Origin: Dehalococcoidia bacterium
GTDB taxonomy: Bacteria; Chloroflexota; Dehalococcoidia; SHXV01
Direction: 5' to 3'
NCBI GenBank assembly: GCA_009693105.1
Contig: SHXV01000010.1
Span: forward strand, 1-37,792
Length of the DNA stretch: 37,792 bases
The translations under genes and the position numbers were made by a program. Positions 1 to 8,547 of this stretch are shown here, in pieces. Below the pieces are notes generated by a model, which worked only from the letters and a program-made list of their open reading frames with translations, was not told the DNA's origin and made no database searches. The first letter of the stretch is position 1, and each line of letters opens with the position of its first letter.

Positions 1-1
1 G

Positions 2-97
2 AGCACGCTGGGCTATCGCGCCGCTACCGCTGCGCCGAAGCTGCCGGATACGCTACAATCGGTGTCGGTAACAGGAGCGAAGCGAGGAGCGGCGTAG
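2..97 (+). CDS. possible 3' end of an upstream gene (partial)
   Basis: This frame is open from the window edge to a TAG whose last base is the G of the dapF GTG start (TAGTG overlap). It would encode about 31 residues ending in TGAKRGAA. I recognise no family in this short tail. The stop/start overlap is typical of translationally coupled genes, which is the only argument for it being real. A TACAAT -10-like box at 54-59 lies inside it, so the stretch could equally be untranslated promoter DNA. Confidence 0.25.
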   Translation, partial: STLGYRAATAAPKLPDTLQSVSVTGAKRGAA

Positions 98-936
98 TGG
101 ATTTCGCCAAGATGCACGGCACCGGCAATGATTTCGTCGTGGTGGACGGGCGCGGGGCCGAACGCGATTGGCCGCGGCTCGCCATCGCCATGTGTGACCG
201 CCACTTCGGCGTGGGGGCGGATGGCATCCTGGTGGTGGAGGAATCGGCCGTAGCGCCGCTGCGCATGCGGATGTACAACCCGGACGGCTCTGAGGCGGAG
301 ATGTGCGGGAACGGCATCCGCTGTTTTGTGAAGTACGCGGTAGAGGGCGGCATTGTGGCCGGTGTGTCGCCGCTGGCGGTGGAGACCGGGGTGGGCGTGC
401 TGGAGGCGGAGTTCTGGGGTGGGGAGGGCCGGGTGGAGCGGGTGCGGGTGAACCTGGGGCCGCCCCACTTCGCGCCGGAAGAGGTGCCGGTGCGGGTCGA
501 TGGCGAGGGGCCAGTGCGCGACCTTGCCGTGGATGCGGGCGACCGCAGTTTTGCGGTGACCTGCGTTTCGATGGGTAATCCCCATGCGGTGACGTTTCTG
601 ACGGAGCCGGTGGCGGCGTTCCCGCTGGAGACTGTGGGGCCGCGGATGGAGCATCACGCCCTGTTCCCGCGGCGGACGAACTTCGAGATCGTGCGGGTGC
701 TGGACCGAGAGCACCTGGAGATGCGGGTGTGGGAGCGCGGCGCCGGCATGACGATGGCCTGCGGCACGGGCGCGGCCGCCGTGGCGGTGGCGGCGCGGCT
801 GCACGGATTCACCGGCGATACGGTCGCGATCGAGCTGCCGGGCGGCTGGCTGGACCTGGCCTGGGATGGCGAGGGCCCGGTGTACCTGAGCGGCCCGGCC
901 GTCGAGGTGTTCCGGGGCGTATGGCCGGAGGTGTAG
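97..936 (+). CDS. dapF: diaminopimelate epimerase DapF
   Basis: Cytosolic, cofactor-independent racemase that converts LL-diaminopimelate to meso-diaminopimelate for lysine and peptidoglycan. The 279-residue length is normal for the family. Both catalytic cysteines are present in their signature contexts: Cys70 in EMCGNGIRCF and Cys222 in MACGTGAAAVA. The N-terminus has the expected KMHGTGNDF substrate-binding motif and NPDGSEAEMCGNG follows. The GTG at 97 is chosen because FAKMHGTGNDF begins immediately after it and an AGGAG-like ribosome site (84-88) precedes it. The gene is followed after 4 nt by a small membrane gene and then dapL, whose product makes the DapF substrate, so the three probably form one operon. 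Confidence 0.97.
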   Translation: MDFAKMHGTGNDFVVVDGRGAERDWPRLAIAMCDRHFGVGADGILVVEESAVAPLRMRMYNPDGSEAEMCGNGIRCFVKYAVEGGIVAGVSPLAVETGVGVLEAEFWGGEGRVERVRVNLGPPHFAPEEVPVRVDGEGPVRDLAVDAGDRSFAVTCVSMGNPHAVTFLTEPVAAFPLETVGPRMEHHALFPRRTNFEIVRVLDREHLEMRVWERGAGMTMACGTGAAAVAVAARLHGFTGDTVAIELPGGWLDLAWDGEGPVYLSGPAVEVFRGVWPEV

Positions 937-940
937 GGCG

Positions 941-1246
941 GTGTTCAGGTTGCTGCGACGGCTGATCCTGGTGGCTCTGCTCTGGCAGGTGGGGCGAACG
1001 CTATGGATCGCCGGGTCGGCGCTGTGGCGGGCCCGCCCGATGCGCATCGGCAATTGGTTCCGTTCCGCCGATGAGGTGCACGTGGAGGAGTACGGCGACG
1101 AGCGGCACTACCGTGTCGAGCGGGCGCGGGCGGCGGAGGAGGGCTGGGCGATCGAGGATGAGGAACGGCTCCCCACGGGCGGGATGATCATCACGTACCG
1201 GCGCGTGGCCCCGCCGTTTGGGGCGGCCCCGGGGGGAGAGGCGTAG
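941..1246 (+). CDS. small single-pass membrane protein, unknown
   Basis: 101 residues from a GTG start 4 nt after dapF. Residues about 4-28 form one hydrophobic helix after a basic start (MFRLLRRLILVALLW), so the protein is probably anchored in the membrane by its N-terminus with the rest in the cytoplasm. The remainder is charged and rich in Glu and Arg and ends in a short Gly/Ala tail. I recognise no domain. Its tight position between dapF and dapL, with the stop 4 nt before the dapL ATG, argues that it is a real, co-transcribed gene rather than chance. Confidence 0.65.
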   Translation: MFRLLRRLILVALLWQVGRTLWIAGSALWRARPMRIGNWFRSADEVHVEEYGDERHYRVERARAAEEGWAIEDEERLPTGGMIITYRRVAPPFGAAPGGEA

Positions 1247-1250
1247 CGAC

Positions 1251-2417
1251 ATGGAACTGGCGGAGCGGATTCGGAAGTTGCCCCCTTACCTGTTTGTGGA
1301 GATCAGCCGCAGGATCGCGGAGAAGCGGGCGCAGGGGGTGGACATCGTGACCTTCGGCATCGGCGATCCGGACCTGCCGACGCCGAAGCACATCTTGGCG
1401 GCGCTGAAGGAGGCGGCGGATGTGCCGGCGAACCACCGCTACCCGGAGTCGGAGGGGCTGCCGGAGCTGCGCCAGTCCATCGCCGGGTGGTACGAGCGGC
1501 GGTTCGGGCTCGCCTTCGATGCGAACAAGGAAGTGCTGCCGCTGATCGGGTCGAAGGAGGGGATCGGCCACATGGCGCTCTGCCTCATCGACCCGGGCGA
1601 CGTGGCGCTGGTGCCGGACCCGGGGTACCCGGTGTACTCCATCGGCACCATGTTCGCCGGGGGCGAGTCCTACTTGCTGCCGCTGACGGAGGAGAACGAC
1701 TTCCTGGTGGACTTCGGGGCGATCCCGGCGGACGTGGCGCGCCGGGCGAAGGTGCTGTGGCTGAACTACCCGAACAATCCGACGGGGGCGGTGGCGGACA
1801 TTGGCTTCTTCGAGGAGGCAGTGGCGTTCGCGAAGAAGTACGACATCGTCATCTGCCACGACGGTCCCTACAGTGAGGTGGCGTTTGACGGCTACAAGCC
1901 GGTGAGCTTTCTCCAGGCGAAGGGCGCGCGCGATGTGGGGGTGGAGTTTCACTCCTTCTCCAAGAGCTACAACATGACGGGCTGGCGCATCGGCATGGCG
2001 GTGGGGAACCCGACGCTGATCGACGCGCTGATGCGGGTGAAATCGAACCTAGACTCCGGCATCCCGCAGGCGATCCAGCGGATGGCGATCGCGGCGGTGG
2101 AGGGGCCGCAGGACACGATTGGGGAGCACAACGCTGTCTACCAGCGCCGCCGGGACCGGGTGGTCTCGGTGCTGCAGGGGATGGGGCTGCGCGTGCGGCC
2201 GCCCAAGGCGAGCCTGTACGTGTGGGCGCGGACGCCGGAGGGCTACACCTCCGCCCAGTACGCCACCCGGCTGCTGGATGATCTGGGCATCGTGGTGACG
2301 CCGGGCGCCGGGTACGGGGAGCACGGGGAGCACTACATTCGTCTTTCCCTGACGATCGCCGATGATCGAATGGAGGAGGGGTTGCGCCGGATGGAAGGGT
2401 GGGCAGGGGCGAAGTAG
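1251..2417 (+). CDS. dapL: LL-diaminopimelate aminotransferase (class I/II PLP aminotransferase)
   Basis: 388 residues. PLP enzyme that should transfer an amino group from glutamate to tetrahydrodipicolinate, giving LL-diaminopimelate in one step and bypassing the succinylase and acetylase branches. Visible signatures are PDPGYPVY, LNYPNNPTGA, the cofactor lysine K238 in FHSFSKSYNMTGWR, and a C-terminal Arg in YIRLSLT for the substrate carboxylate. The ATG at 1251 is used because a purine-rich GGGGGGAGAG site (1231-1240) lies upstream and the family begins near this point; an in-frame GTG 11 codons earlier (1218) overlaps the preceding gene. Adjacency to dapF supports this assignment over the closely related aspartate/alanine aminotransferases, but specificity within the fold is inferred. 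Confidence 0.88.
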   Translation: MELAERIRKLPPYLFVEISRRIAEKRAQGVDIVTFGIGDPDLPTPKHILAALKEAADVPANHRYPESEGLPELRQSIAGWYERRFGLAFDANKEVLPLIGSKEGIGHMALCLIDPGDVALVPDPGYPVYSIGTMFAGGESYLLPLTEENDFLVDFGAIPADVARRAKVLWLNYPNNPTGAVADIGFFEEAVAFAKKYDIVICHDGPYSEVAFDGYKPVSFLQAKGARDVGVEFHSFSKSYNMTGWRIGMAVGNPTLIDALMRVKSNLDSGIPQAIQRMAIAAVEGPQDTIGEHNAVYQRRRDRVVSVLQGMGLRVRPPKASLYVWARTPEGYTSAQYATRLLDDLGIVVTPGAGYGEHGEHYIRLSLTIADDRMEEGLRRMEGWAGAK

Positions 2418-2435
2418 GCGCGGCTTTCCCCGTTA

Positions 2436-2463
2436 TTGACACTCCGATGGCCGGGAGTATGAT
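2436..2463 (+). promoter_or_regulatory. sigma-70-type promoter for the zinc-ribbon gene
   Basis: TTGACA (2436-2441), a 16-bp spacer and TATGAT (2458-2463) lie in the short gap after dapL and point at the gene starting at 2493. The predicted start of transcription near 2470 gives a leader of about 23 nt containing a GGAGG ribosome site. Confidence 0.7.
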
Positions 2464-2492
2464 GATCGTCAGGGCTTTGTGGGAGGGTGACA

Positions 2493-3038
2493 ATGCAGAT
2501 CGACTGGAATCGCACCATCGATGAAATCCTTTCCGATAAGATTGCCTGCCAGCGCTGTGGCGATCTCCATGATGATGCGATCGTGGGCTATACCCGTTCT
2601 CCCGCCGCCGCCGAGTTCGCGGCTCGCTGCCGAGACTGCCAGCGCAAGGAAGATTGCAACGAGCGCAAGCTGGTGGTGGTGTGCGATGACTGCGCCCGCG
2701 TCCTGCGGATGCGTGGCCGGCGCGTCGATCAGGAAGGCATGATGACCACGTTGATGAACGAGTGCCGGCGGGAGCTGGAGGAGTGCCTGGATTATCTTGC
2801 CGATTACTGGCAGGAGGACCTGGACGTCGATCCGGACAACGCGGACCTGACCTTTGAGGAGGCGGACCCGGAGGCCTTCGCGGAGGAGATGACGTGGCGG
2901 AAGCGGCTGGAGGAGGAGTACCTCAACCTGCACCGCTGGTTCCGTGAGCATCACAAGCGGGTGCCGGACCCGGGCTGGCGGGGTGAGTACGTGGAAGAAA
3001 TGCTGGAGCTGGGTTACGAGACGCAGCTAGGCAGCTGA
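2493..3038 (+). CDS. cysteine-rich putative zinc-binding protein, unknown
   Basis: 181 residues, no family recognised. The N-terminal third carries paired cysteines (CQRCGD, CRDCQRKEDC, CDDCARVLRM), the pattern of one or two zinc ribbons. The C-terminal two thirds are strongly acidic and aromatic (runs of Glu/Asp with Trp and Tyr) and predicted helical. ATG 2493 is preferred over the GTG at 2487 because GGAGG at 2482-2486 is correctly spaced only for the ATG. It has its own promoter and a strong terminator, so it is a single-gene unit. A role in nucleic-acid or protein binding is possible but nothing in the sequence proves it. Confidence 0.75.
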   Translation: MQIDWNRTIDEILSDKIACQRCGDLHDDAIVGYTRSPAAAEFAARCRDCQRKEDCNERKLVVVCDDCARVLRMRGRRVDQEGMMTTLMNECRRELEECLDYLADYWQEDLDVDPDNADLTFEEADPEAFAEEMTWRKRLEEEYLNLHRWFREHHKRVPDPGWRGEYVEEMLELGYETQLGS

Positions 3039-3062
3039 CCGGACGACAGGAGCCGAATGGAC

Positions 3063-3095
3063 GAGGGCCCCGCGCTATGCGGGGCTCTCTTTGTT
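3063..3095. terminator. bidirectional intrinsic terminator
   Basis: An 11-bp stem (3063-3073 with 3079-3089, one G-T pair) with a 5-nt loop is followed by TTTGTT on the plus strand. It lies between two converging genes; the stop codon of the minus-strand kinase gene is inside the loop. It should end transcription of the zinc-ribbon gene and perhaps of the hflX operon from the other side. Confidence 0.8.
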
Positions 3096-3773
3096 GGCGA
3101 ATAAGATGGGTAGCTCAAGCTCCGTGTTATCAACGGTAAGATGCGCTATTTCGAGCGGTCGGACCTGTCGTGCGTAGATAGCCCCTCCGGGGAGGTAGCG
3201 GACCCGATAGCGTTCCGCTGCCGCCTCCAGGTCCGACCAGCGAAGTTCGCGTTGCACCCCTCGCTCCAGCCGGGAGGAAGGATCCGCATCCACGAATACT
3301 CGCACATCCCACACGTCGTGCAACTCTGGACGGAAGAGGAACAGGCCGTCGATAAGCGCTATCGCGTTATCTTCGGCCACCTGCTCCGGCTCGTTGTGGA
3401 AACGTACATCGTTGACGCGGTCGAACCATCGAGGGCGGAAGCGTCGCCCGCCACCCGGGCCGAGGGGTTCCAGCAGGGCCGTGCGGAAGGTGATGTAGTC
3501 GAAACTGCCCAGGTAGTAGCCCTCTGGAGGGAGCCCGCCGCGGGCGTAACGTTCAGCGGTGGGCCGATGAAAATCATCGACGGACGCGCGGATGACCGGG
3601 CGCTTGTGTTGCAGAAGCACCCCTGCGAGGTCGTCCGTAAGCGTGGTTTTGCCGGCGGCGCTCCAGCCATCGATGGCGAGCCTGGTTGGGTGTGGCCGTT
3701 CGACAGCGGTGACGAATGCGGCGATGTACTCCAGTGTCCGGGCGCGAGGAAGGCGCAGCCCTGCCGACGGCAT
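3075..3773 (-). CDS. uridine kinase-like P-loop kinase
   Basis: 232 residues of the phosphoribulokinase/uridine kinase family. Walker A is GWSAAGKTT (residues 36-44); a DDFHRP motif follows, as in uridine kinases where Asp contacts the acceptor nucleoside, and ALIDGLFLF matches the strand carrying the second acidic residue. The C-terminal VRYLPGGAIY segment fits the lid region. It presumably phosphorylates a nucleoside or related small molecule, but many homologues of this short type lack tested substrates, so uridine is only a guess. It is the last gene of a minus-strand unit, starting 6 nt after hflX. Confidence 0.8.
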   Translation of the reverse strand: MPSAGLRLPRARTLEYIAAFVTAVERPHPTRLAIDGWSAAGKTTLTDDLAGVLLQHKRPVIRASVDDFHRPTAERYARGGLPPEGYYLGSFDYITFRTALLEPLGPGGGRRFRPRWFDRVNDVRFHNEPEQVAEDNAIALIDGLFLFRPELHDVWDVRVFVDADPSSRLERGVQRELRWSDLEAAAERYRVRYLPGGAIYARQVRPLEIAHLTVDNTELELPILFANKESPA

Positions 3774-3779
3774 CGGGAT

Positions 3780-4985
3780 TTACACGCGTTCCGGCAACGC
3801 CAGCGGTGGCAGGTCGCGGCGGGCATCGGCGAGGCGCTGGCGCTGGTCCGGCGGCATGGCGAGCAGTCCGCCGAGCTGCGCCCGCAGCTCCGCCAGCCCC
3901 CAGCGTCGTGCGGCAGAGATGAGCAGCGTGTCTGGACGGCTGCGCGCCAGGTCGATCTCGAGGTCGGCCAGGTCCATCAGGGCGCGCACTGGCCCGTCGG
4001 ATGGGAGCGACAGGTGGTCCGCCTTGTTGAGGACGGTGATGCGCGGCTTATCGGCCAGGCCAAGGTCATCCAGCGTGCGCTCCACGGTGGCGCTCTGCTC
4101 TGTGACGGCAGGGTGGGTGATATCGACGACGTGGAGGAGGATATCCGCTTCCTCCAGCTCCTCCAGCGTGGCGCGGAAGGCATCGACGAGGCCGGTGGGG
4201 AGCTTCTGGATGAAGCCGACCGTATCGGTGAGGAGGGCGGCGCCCACTTCCGGCAGGGAAATGCGGCGGGTGACGGGGTCGAGGGTGGCGAAGAGCTTGT
4301 TCTCCGCGAGGACATCGGCGCCGGAGAGCGCGTTCATGAGGGTGCTTTTCCCGGCGTTGGTGTAGCCGACGAGGGCGATGACGGGGATGCCCTGCTTGGC
4401 GCGGCGATGGCGGTAGAGGGTGCGGTGGCGGCGGACGTCCTCGATCTGGGCCTTGAGATGGGTGATGCGGGAGCGGGCAAGCCGGCGGTCGGTCTCGATC
4501 TGGGTTTCGCCGGGGCCGCGGGTGCCGATGGCGCCTTCCAATCGCTCCAGGTGGCTCCACTGTCCAGCGAGGCGGGGGAGCAGGTAATCCAGCTGGGCCA
4601 GCTCCACCTGCAGGCCGCCTTCACGCGTGCGGGCGCGGGCGGCGAAGATATCGAGGACGAGGGCGGTGCGGTCCAGCACCTTCACCTTGAGCGCGTTCTC
4701 GAGATTGCGCTGCTGGGAGGGAGAAAGCTCGTCATCGAAGATCACCAGCGTGTAATCGAGCGTTTCCCGTTCGGCGACGATCTCCTGCAGCTTGCCCTTG
4801 CCGATGAAGGTGGCGGAATCGGGGCGTTCCCGTCGCTGGGAGGTGCGCCCGACGACCTGGGCGCCGGCGGTCGCGGCGAGCTGGGCCAGCTCATCGAGGG
4901 AATCGGCGATGTCCCAGGAGCGGCCGTCGTGCAGGGAGACGCCGACGAGGTAGGCACGCTCCACGACGGGGGCGGTGGAGTGCAT
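3780..4985 (-). CDS. hflX: ribosome-associated GTPase HflX
   Basis: 401 residues. HflX binds the 50S subunit and splits or rescues stalled ribosomes, hydrolysing GTP. The N-terminal HflX domain (about 1-180) includes GKGKLQEI and the glycine-rich GTRGPGETQIETDRR loop. The G domain has G1 GYTNAGKST (207-215), G2 FATLDPVT, G3 DTVGF (254-258) and G4 NKAD (320-323). Length is at the short end of the family because the C-terminal extension is brief. The ATG is the first after a DUF302 gene 47 nt upstream; the conserved RAYLVGV segment starts at residue 10, so little can be missing. Probably co-transcribed with the kinase downstream. Confidence 0.95.
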   Translation of the reverse strand: MHSTAPVVERAYLVGVSLHDGRSWDIADSLDELAQLAATAGAQVVGRTSQRRERPDSATFIGKGKLQEIVAERETLDYTLVIFDDELSPSQQRNLENALKVKVLDRTALVLDIFAARARTREGGLQVELAQLDYLLPRLAGQWSHLERLEGAIGTRGPGETQIETDRRLARSRITHLKAQIEDVRRHRTLYRHRRAKQGIPVIALVGYTNAGKSTLMNALSGADVLAENKLFATLDPVTRRISLPEVGAALLTDTVGFIQKLPTGLVDAFRATLEELEEADILLHVVDITHPAVTEQSATVERTLDDLGLADKPRITVLNKADHLSLPSDGPVRALMDLADLEIDLARSRPDTLLISAARRWGLAELRAQLGGLLAMPPDQRQRLADARRDLPPLALPERV

Positions 4986-5032
4986 GTGGCCGGGGCCGGC
5001 GGTGGCAGGGACGGTGTAGGCGGTACGTCGGG

Positions 5033-5410
5033 TCAGGAGACGGCCTCCAGTGTCTGCATGGCGCGTTCAAGGCGCTCCTTGGCGTCGCCGGCGGCGACGT
5101 TCAGTGTCGCGTCGCCGGCCAGGCCGATGATGGTCTCCGGGTCCAGCGCCTCCACGATGGAATGCTGATCGTCCTCTGCATAGACGATGACGTTACAGGG
5201 GAGGAGGAGGCCGTGGGCCAGCGGCGGATTGCAGGCGCCCAGGATGACGTAGGGACGGAAGTCGACGTCCAGTTTGGCCTTCATCGGTTTCTGGACATCG
5301 ATCTCGGCGATGATACCGAAGCCTTCCGCGGGCAGCGCATCGCGCACGCGGGCGCCGGCCTCCTCATGGGGCAGGTGCAGGGTGCGGCGGGCGAAGGCGT
5401 AAGAGGCCAT
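5033..5410 (-). CDS. DUF302 domain protein
   Basis: 125 residues covering one DUF302 domain, with the family core visible as FGIIAEIDV, the PYVILGACNPPLA stretch containing the conserved Cys, and LLLPCNVIVY. Function is unknown; the family is small, cytosolic and often found beside stress or redox genes. The start has a GGGAG ribosome site upstream. It is probably the first gene of the DUF302-hflX-kinase unit on the minus strand. Confidence 0.9.
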   Translation of the reverse strand: MASYAFARRTLHLPHEEAGARVRDALPAEGFGIIAEIDVQKPMKAKLDVDFRPYVILGACNPPLAHGLLLPCNVIVYAEDDQHSIVEALDPETIIGLAGDATLNVAAGDAKERLERAMQTLEAVS

Positions 5411-5480
5411 ACGGGACGCTCCCGGTTGGTGATGTGTCTATTTTCGTCGATCGGGCGCCATCTGCCCAGCGAGTGGCGCG

Positions 5481-5867
5481 CTAGTGGTGCTCCGCTGCCT
5501 CCGCGGCATCGGCGTCGGCCTTGGTAGGGTGGACGGTGCCGGGCTTGTGCTGGGGCGGCGAGTAGGTGGTGATGATCTTGAGATTGTCCTTCCTGTCCGT
5601 GTTGATGAAGTTGTGCCAGGTTTCCTTGCGGACAAAGAGGATGTCGCCGTTCTCGAACGGGCCATCCGTATCGCCCAGGAAGACCTCTCCCTATCCCTCG
5701 ACGATGTAGAGCACCTGGTCTGTGTCCTCGTGCACTTCCATGCCGATCTCGCCGCCCGGGGGAATGCTCATGACGACGACATGGGTAAGCTCGCCGGTTT
5801 CGGTTTCCTGCCGGAAGTTTGTGTTCTGCTTTGTCAGCTCATTGATGGCCTTGATGTAGCCACGCAT
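5481..5867 (-). pseudogene. cupin-domain protein gene interrupted by an in-frame TAG
   Basis: A 129-codon frame (stop included) begins MRGYIKAINELT and ends EAAEHH, but codon 59 (5691-5693 on the plus strand) is TAG. The frame is open on both sides and both halves match a small cupin: IPPGGEIGMEVHEDTDQVLYIVEG before the stop is the first cupin motif in two overlapping pieces, and FENGDILF followed by KETWHNFIN after it is the second, with its metal-ligand histidine. The motif normally reads G-x-G at this point, so one sense codon (for example GAG, CAG or AAG) has become TAG. Translation would yield a useless 58-residue fragment unless TAG is read through. No frameshift is present, so decay appears recent. 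An intact copy would be a small metal-binding beta-barrel protein of unknown substrate. Confidence 0.85.
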
Positions 5868-5973
5868 GACGAGCCTTCAGCGGGGTATTGTCTTCAGTGT
5901 AGCGGGAGTCGATCTGGCCGGACAGGGCCGGATGGCCCGCGCATCGTGTGCCGTTGTTCGGGCGTCGCGGCGG

Positions 5974-5988
5974 TATAATGCCGCCGTG
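5974..5988 (+). promoter_or_regulatory. TATAAT -10 box placing transcription start on the mutS GTG
   Basis: A perfect TATAAT (5974-5979) ends exactly 7 nt before the G of the mutS GTG codon (5986), so the predicted first transcribed base is the start codon. No Shine-Dalgarno site is present. A TTGTTC at 5954-5959 is too close (14-bp spacer) to be a convincing -35. Confidence 0.6.
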
Positions 5989-8547
5989 AACAGCCCGATT
6001 CGACAGCAGTACCTGGATGTGAAGGCGCGCCACCCGGACGCGATCGTGCTGTTTCGCCTAGGCGATTTCTACGAGGTGTTCGATGACGACGCGAAGTTGT
6101 GCGCGCGGGAGCTGGACCTGACGCTGACCTCGAAGCCAATGGGCAAGGGGCTGCGGGTGCCGCTGGCCGGGCTGCCGCACCAGTCGCTGGATGGCTACCT
6201 AGCGCGGCTGGTGGCACGGGGGTATCGCGTGGCGGTGTGCGAGCAGCTGGCGGACCCGCGTTCGGTGAAGGGAATCGTGCCTCGGGACGTGGTGCGGGTG
6301 GTTACGCCGGGCACGCTGCTGGAGAGCGGGGTGCTGGAGGGACGGGCGAACACGTACCTGGCGGCGGTCATCGAGGCTGACGGCGTTGCCGGGCTGGCCT
6401 GGGCGGACATCAGCACGGGCGAGTTCGTGACGAGCCAGCTCGATGCGGCGGAGGTGGCGACGGAGCTGGCGCGGTTGCAGCCGGCGGAGCTGCTGCTGGA
6501 GCGTGCCGGGGCAGCGGGAGGGCCGGAGGGCTTTCGGGGGCTGGTAACGGCGATCGACGTTCCGGCGGAGCGGGCGGCGGAGGAAGCACTGCGGGAGCAC
6601 TTTGAGGCGGCCACGCTGGAGCCGTACGGCTGCGCCGGGATGCCAGGGGCGATCCGGGCGGCGGCGGCGCTGCTGGCCTACGTGCAGCGAACGGCACCGC
6701 CCGCGCTGGCGCAGATGAGCCGGTTGACGACCCGTTCCGGCCCGCGGGGGCTGGTGCTGGACCCCGCGACCCGGCGCAACCTGGCGCTGTTTCCCCCGCC
6801 GGGCGGGGGAAGCGGCGATTCGTTGCTGGAGACGATCGACCTGACGCGGACGGCGGCGGGTGCGCGCATGCTGCGGCGCTGGCTGGGGGAGCCGCTTAGC
6901 GATGTCGGCGACATCGCCACGCGGCAGGCGCACACGGGCTTTTTCTTGGAGGACGCGGCGCTGCGGGAGGAGGCGGGGCGGCTGCTACGGTCGCTGCCGG
7001 ACTTGGAGCGGCTGATCGGCCGGATCGCGGCCGGGTACGCCGGGCCGCGGGAGGTGGTGGCGCTCCGCCGGGGGCTGGAGCTTGTGCCGCAGGTGATGGA
7101 GGCGCTGCGGTTCGGGGCGGCGCGATTCCCGGCGGTGCGGGCGTTGCCGGAGGTGACGGAGGCGATAGCGACGGCGCTGGTCGATGATCCGCCGCGGGGG
7201 TTCGATGATGGCGGCGTGGTGCGGGAGGGCTGCTCACCGGAGCTGGATGGGCTGCGTCGCGTAGCGCGGGACGCCCGCGGCGGGCTGGCGGAGCTGGAGC
7301 GGGCGGAGCGGGAGCGCACGGGCATTCGCACGCTGAAGGTGGGCTACCAGCGGGTGTTCGGCTACTACATCGAGGTGAGCAACGCGAACCGGGACCTGGT
7401 GCCGGAGGATTACGAGCGGCGGCAGACGCTGGTGAACGCCCAGCGCTACGTGACGCCGGTGCTGCGTCAGTACGAGGCGCAGGTGCTGGAGGCGCGTGAC
7501 CGGATCAACGAGCTGGAGTCCGACTTGTTTCGGAGGTTGTGCGCGCAGGTGGCGGCGGAGGTGGAGGCGGTCCGCGCGGTGGCGGCGGCGCTGGCGGAGT
7601 TGGATGTGTATCTGGCGTTCGCGGAGGGGGCGGCCCGGTATGGCTACGTTCGCCCGGAGGTGGACGAGGGGGAGGCGATCCGGATCCGGGAGGGGCGGCA
7701 CCCGGTGGTGGAGCGCAAGCTGGCGGCAGGTGTCTTTGTCCCCAACGATACGATGCTGGACACGCGGGAGCGCCAGATCATCGTGCTGACGGGCCCGAAT
7801 ATGGCGGGGAAATCGACGTATCTGCGGCAGGTGGCGCTGATCGCGATCATGGCGCACCTGGGCTGTTACGTGCCGGCGTCCTCGGCCCGGATCGGGCTGC
7901 TGGACCGGGTGTTCACGCGGGTAGGGGCACAGGACGACCTGGCCGCGGGGCGCTCCACCTTCATGGTGGAGATGGTGGAGACGGCGGTGATCCTGAACCA
8001 GGCGACGCGGCGATCGCTGGTGGTGCTGGACGAGGTGGGGCGGGGGACGAGCACGTACGACGGGCTGGCGATCGCGCGGGCGGTGATCGAGTATCTGCAC
8101 AACCGGCCGGAGCTGGAGACGAAGACGTTGTTCGCGACGCACTATCACGAGCTGATAGCACTGGCGGACACGCTGCCGCGGGTGCGGAACGAGAACGTGG
8201 CGGTGAGCGAGGAGGGCGGGCGCGTCACCTTCCTCTACCGGATCGTGGCGGGTGGGGCGGACCGTAGCTACGGCATCCACGTGGGGCGGCTGGCCGGGCT
8301 TCCGCACGCCGTGATCGCGCGGTCGGAGGAGATCCTGCGGGCGCTGGAGTCGCAACGGGCCGGGCCGGTGGGGGGACGGCGAGAGGGGCCGCCCCCTCCG
8401 CAGTTGCCGCTCCTGCCGCGCCTGGATCCCATCTTGGAAGAGTTGGCCGCGCTCGATATGGACTCGATGACGCCGCTGGTAGCGATGACGCGGCTGTACG
8501 ATCTGCGGGAGCGGGCGCGAGTGCGCGAGGACCGGGGGCCGGATTAA
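5986..8547 (+). CDS. mutS: DNA mismatch repair protein MutS
   Basis: 853 residues, the normal MutS length. It recognises mismatches and small loops and recruits MutL. The mismatch-reading Phe-x-Glu is in GDFYEVF (F28, E30). The connector, lever (TVRIGGAG-free, with a MLRRWLGEPL core typical of domain III) and clamp precede the ATPase: Walker A GPNMAGKST from residue 603, then STFMVEM, Walker B LVVLDEVGRGTS and the ATHYHEL His switch. A shorter tail than E. coli follows. The GTG at 5986 is chosen over an ATG 40 codons upstream (5866) because MutS alignments start here (NSPIRQQYLDVK) and a TATAAT box sits just before it. MutL lies downstream beyond a divergent subtilase gene. Confidence 0.97.
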   Translation: MNSPIRQQYLDVKARHPDAIVLFRLGDFYEVFDDDAKLCARELDLTLTSKPMGKGLRVPLAGLPHQSLDGYLARLVARGYRVAVCEQLADPRSVKGIVPRDVVRVVTPGTLLESGVLEGRANTYLAAVIEADGVAGLAWADISTGEFVTSQLDAAEVATELARLQPAELLLERAGAAGGPEGFRGLVTAIDVPAERAAEEALREHFEAATLEPYGCAGMPGAIRAAAALLAYVQRTAPPALAQMSRLTTRSGPRGLVLDPATRRNLALFPPPGGGSGDSLLETIDLTRTAAGARMLRRWLGEPLSDVGDIATRQAHTGFFLEDAALREEAGRLLRSLPDLERLIGRIAAGYAGPREVVALRRGLELVPQVMEALRFGAARFPAVRALPEVTEAIATALVDDPPRGFDDGGVVREGCSPELDGLRRVARDARGGLAELERAERERTGIRTLKVGYQRVFGYYIEVSNANRDLVPEDYERRQTLVNAQRYVTPVLRQYEAQVLEARDRINELESDLFRRLCAQVAAEVEAVRAVAAALAELDVYLAFAEGAARYGYVRPEVDEGEAIRIREGRHPVVERKLAAGVFVPNDTMLDTRERQIIVLTGPNMAGKSTYLRQVALIAIMAHLGCYVPASSARIGLLDRVFTRVGAQDDLAAGRSTFMVEMVETAVILNQATRRSLVVLDEVGRGTSTYDGLAIARAVIEYLHNRPELETKTLFATHYHELIALADTLPRVRNENVAVSEEGGRVTFLYRIVAGGADRSYGIHVGRLAGLPHAVIARSEEILRALESQRAGPVGGRREGPPPPQLPLLPRLDPILEELAALDMDSMTPLVAMTRLYDLRERARVREDRGPD

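Noticed and set aside
3141-5168. A 675-codon open frame on the plus strand across the kinase and hflX genes
   Set aside because: It is antisense to two well-conserved genes, low in complexity and rich in Gly/Glu/Asp/Val as expected from mirrored GC-rich codons. No domain is recognisable.
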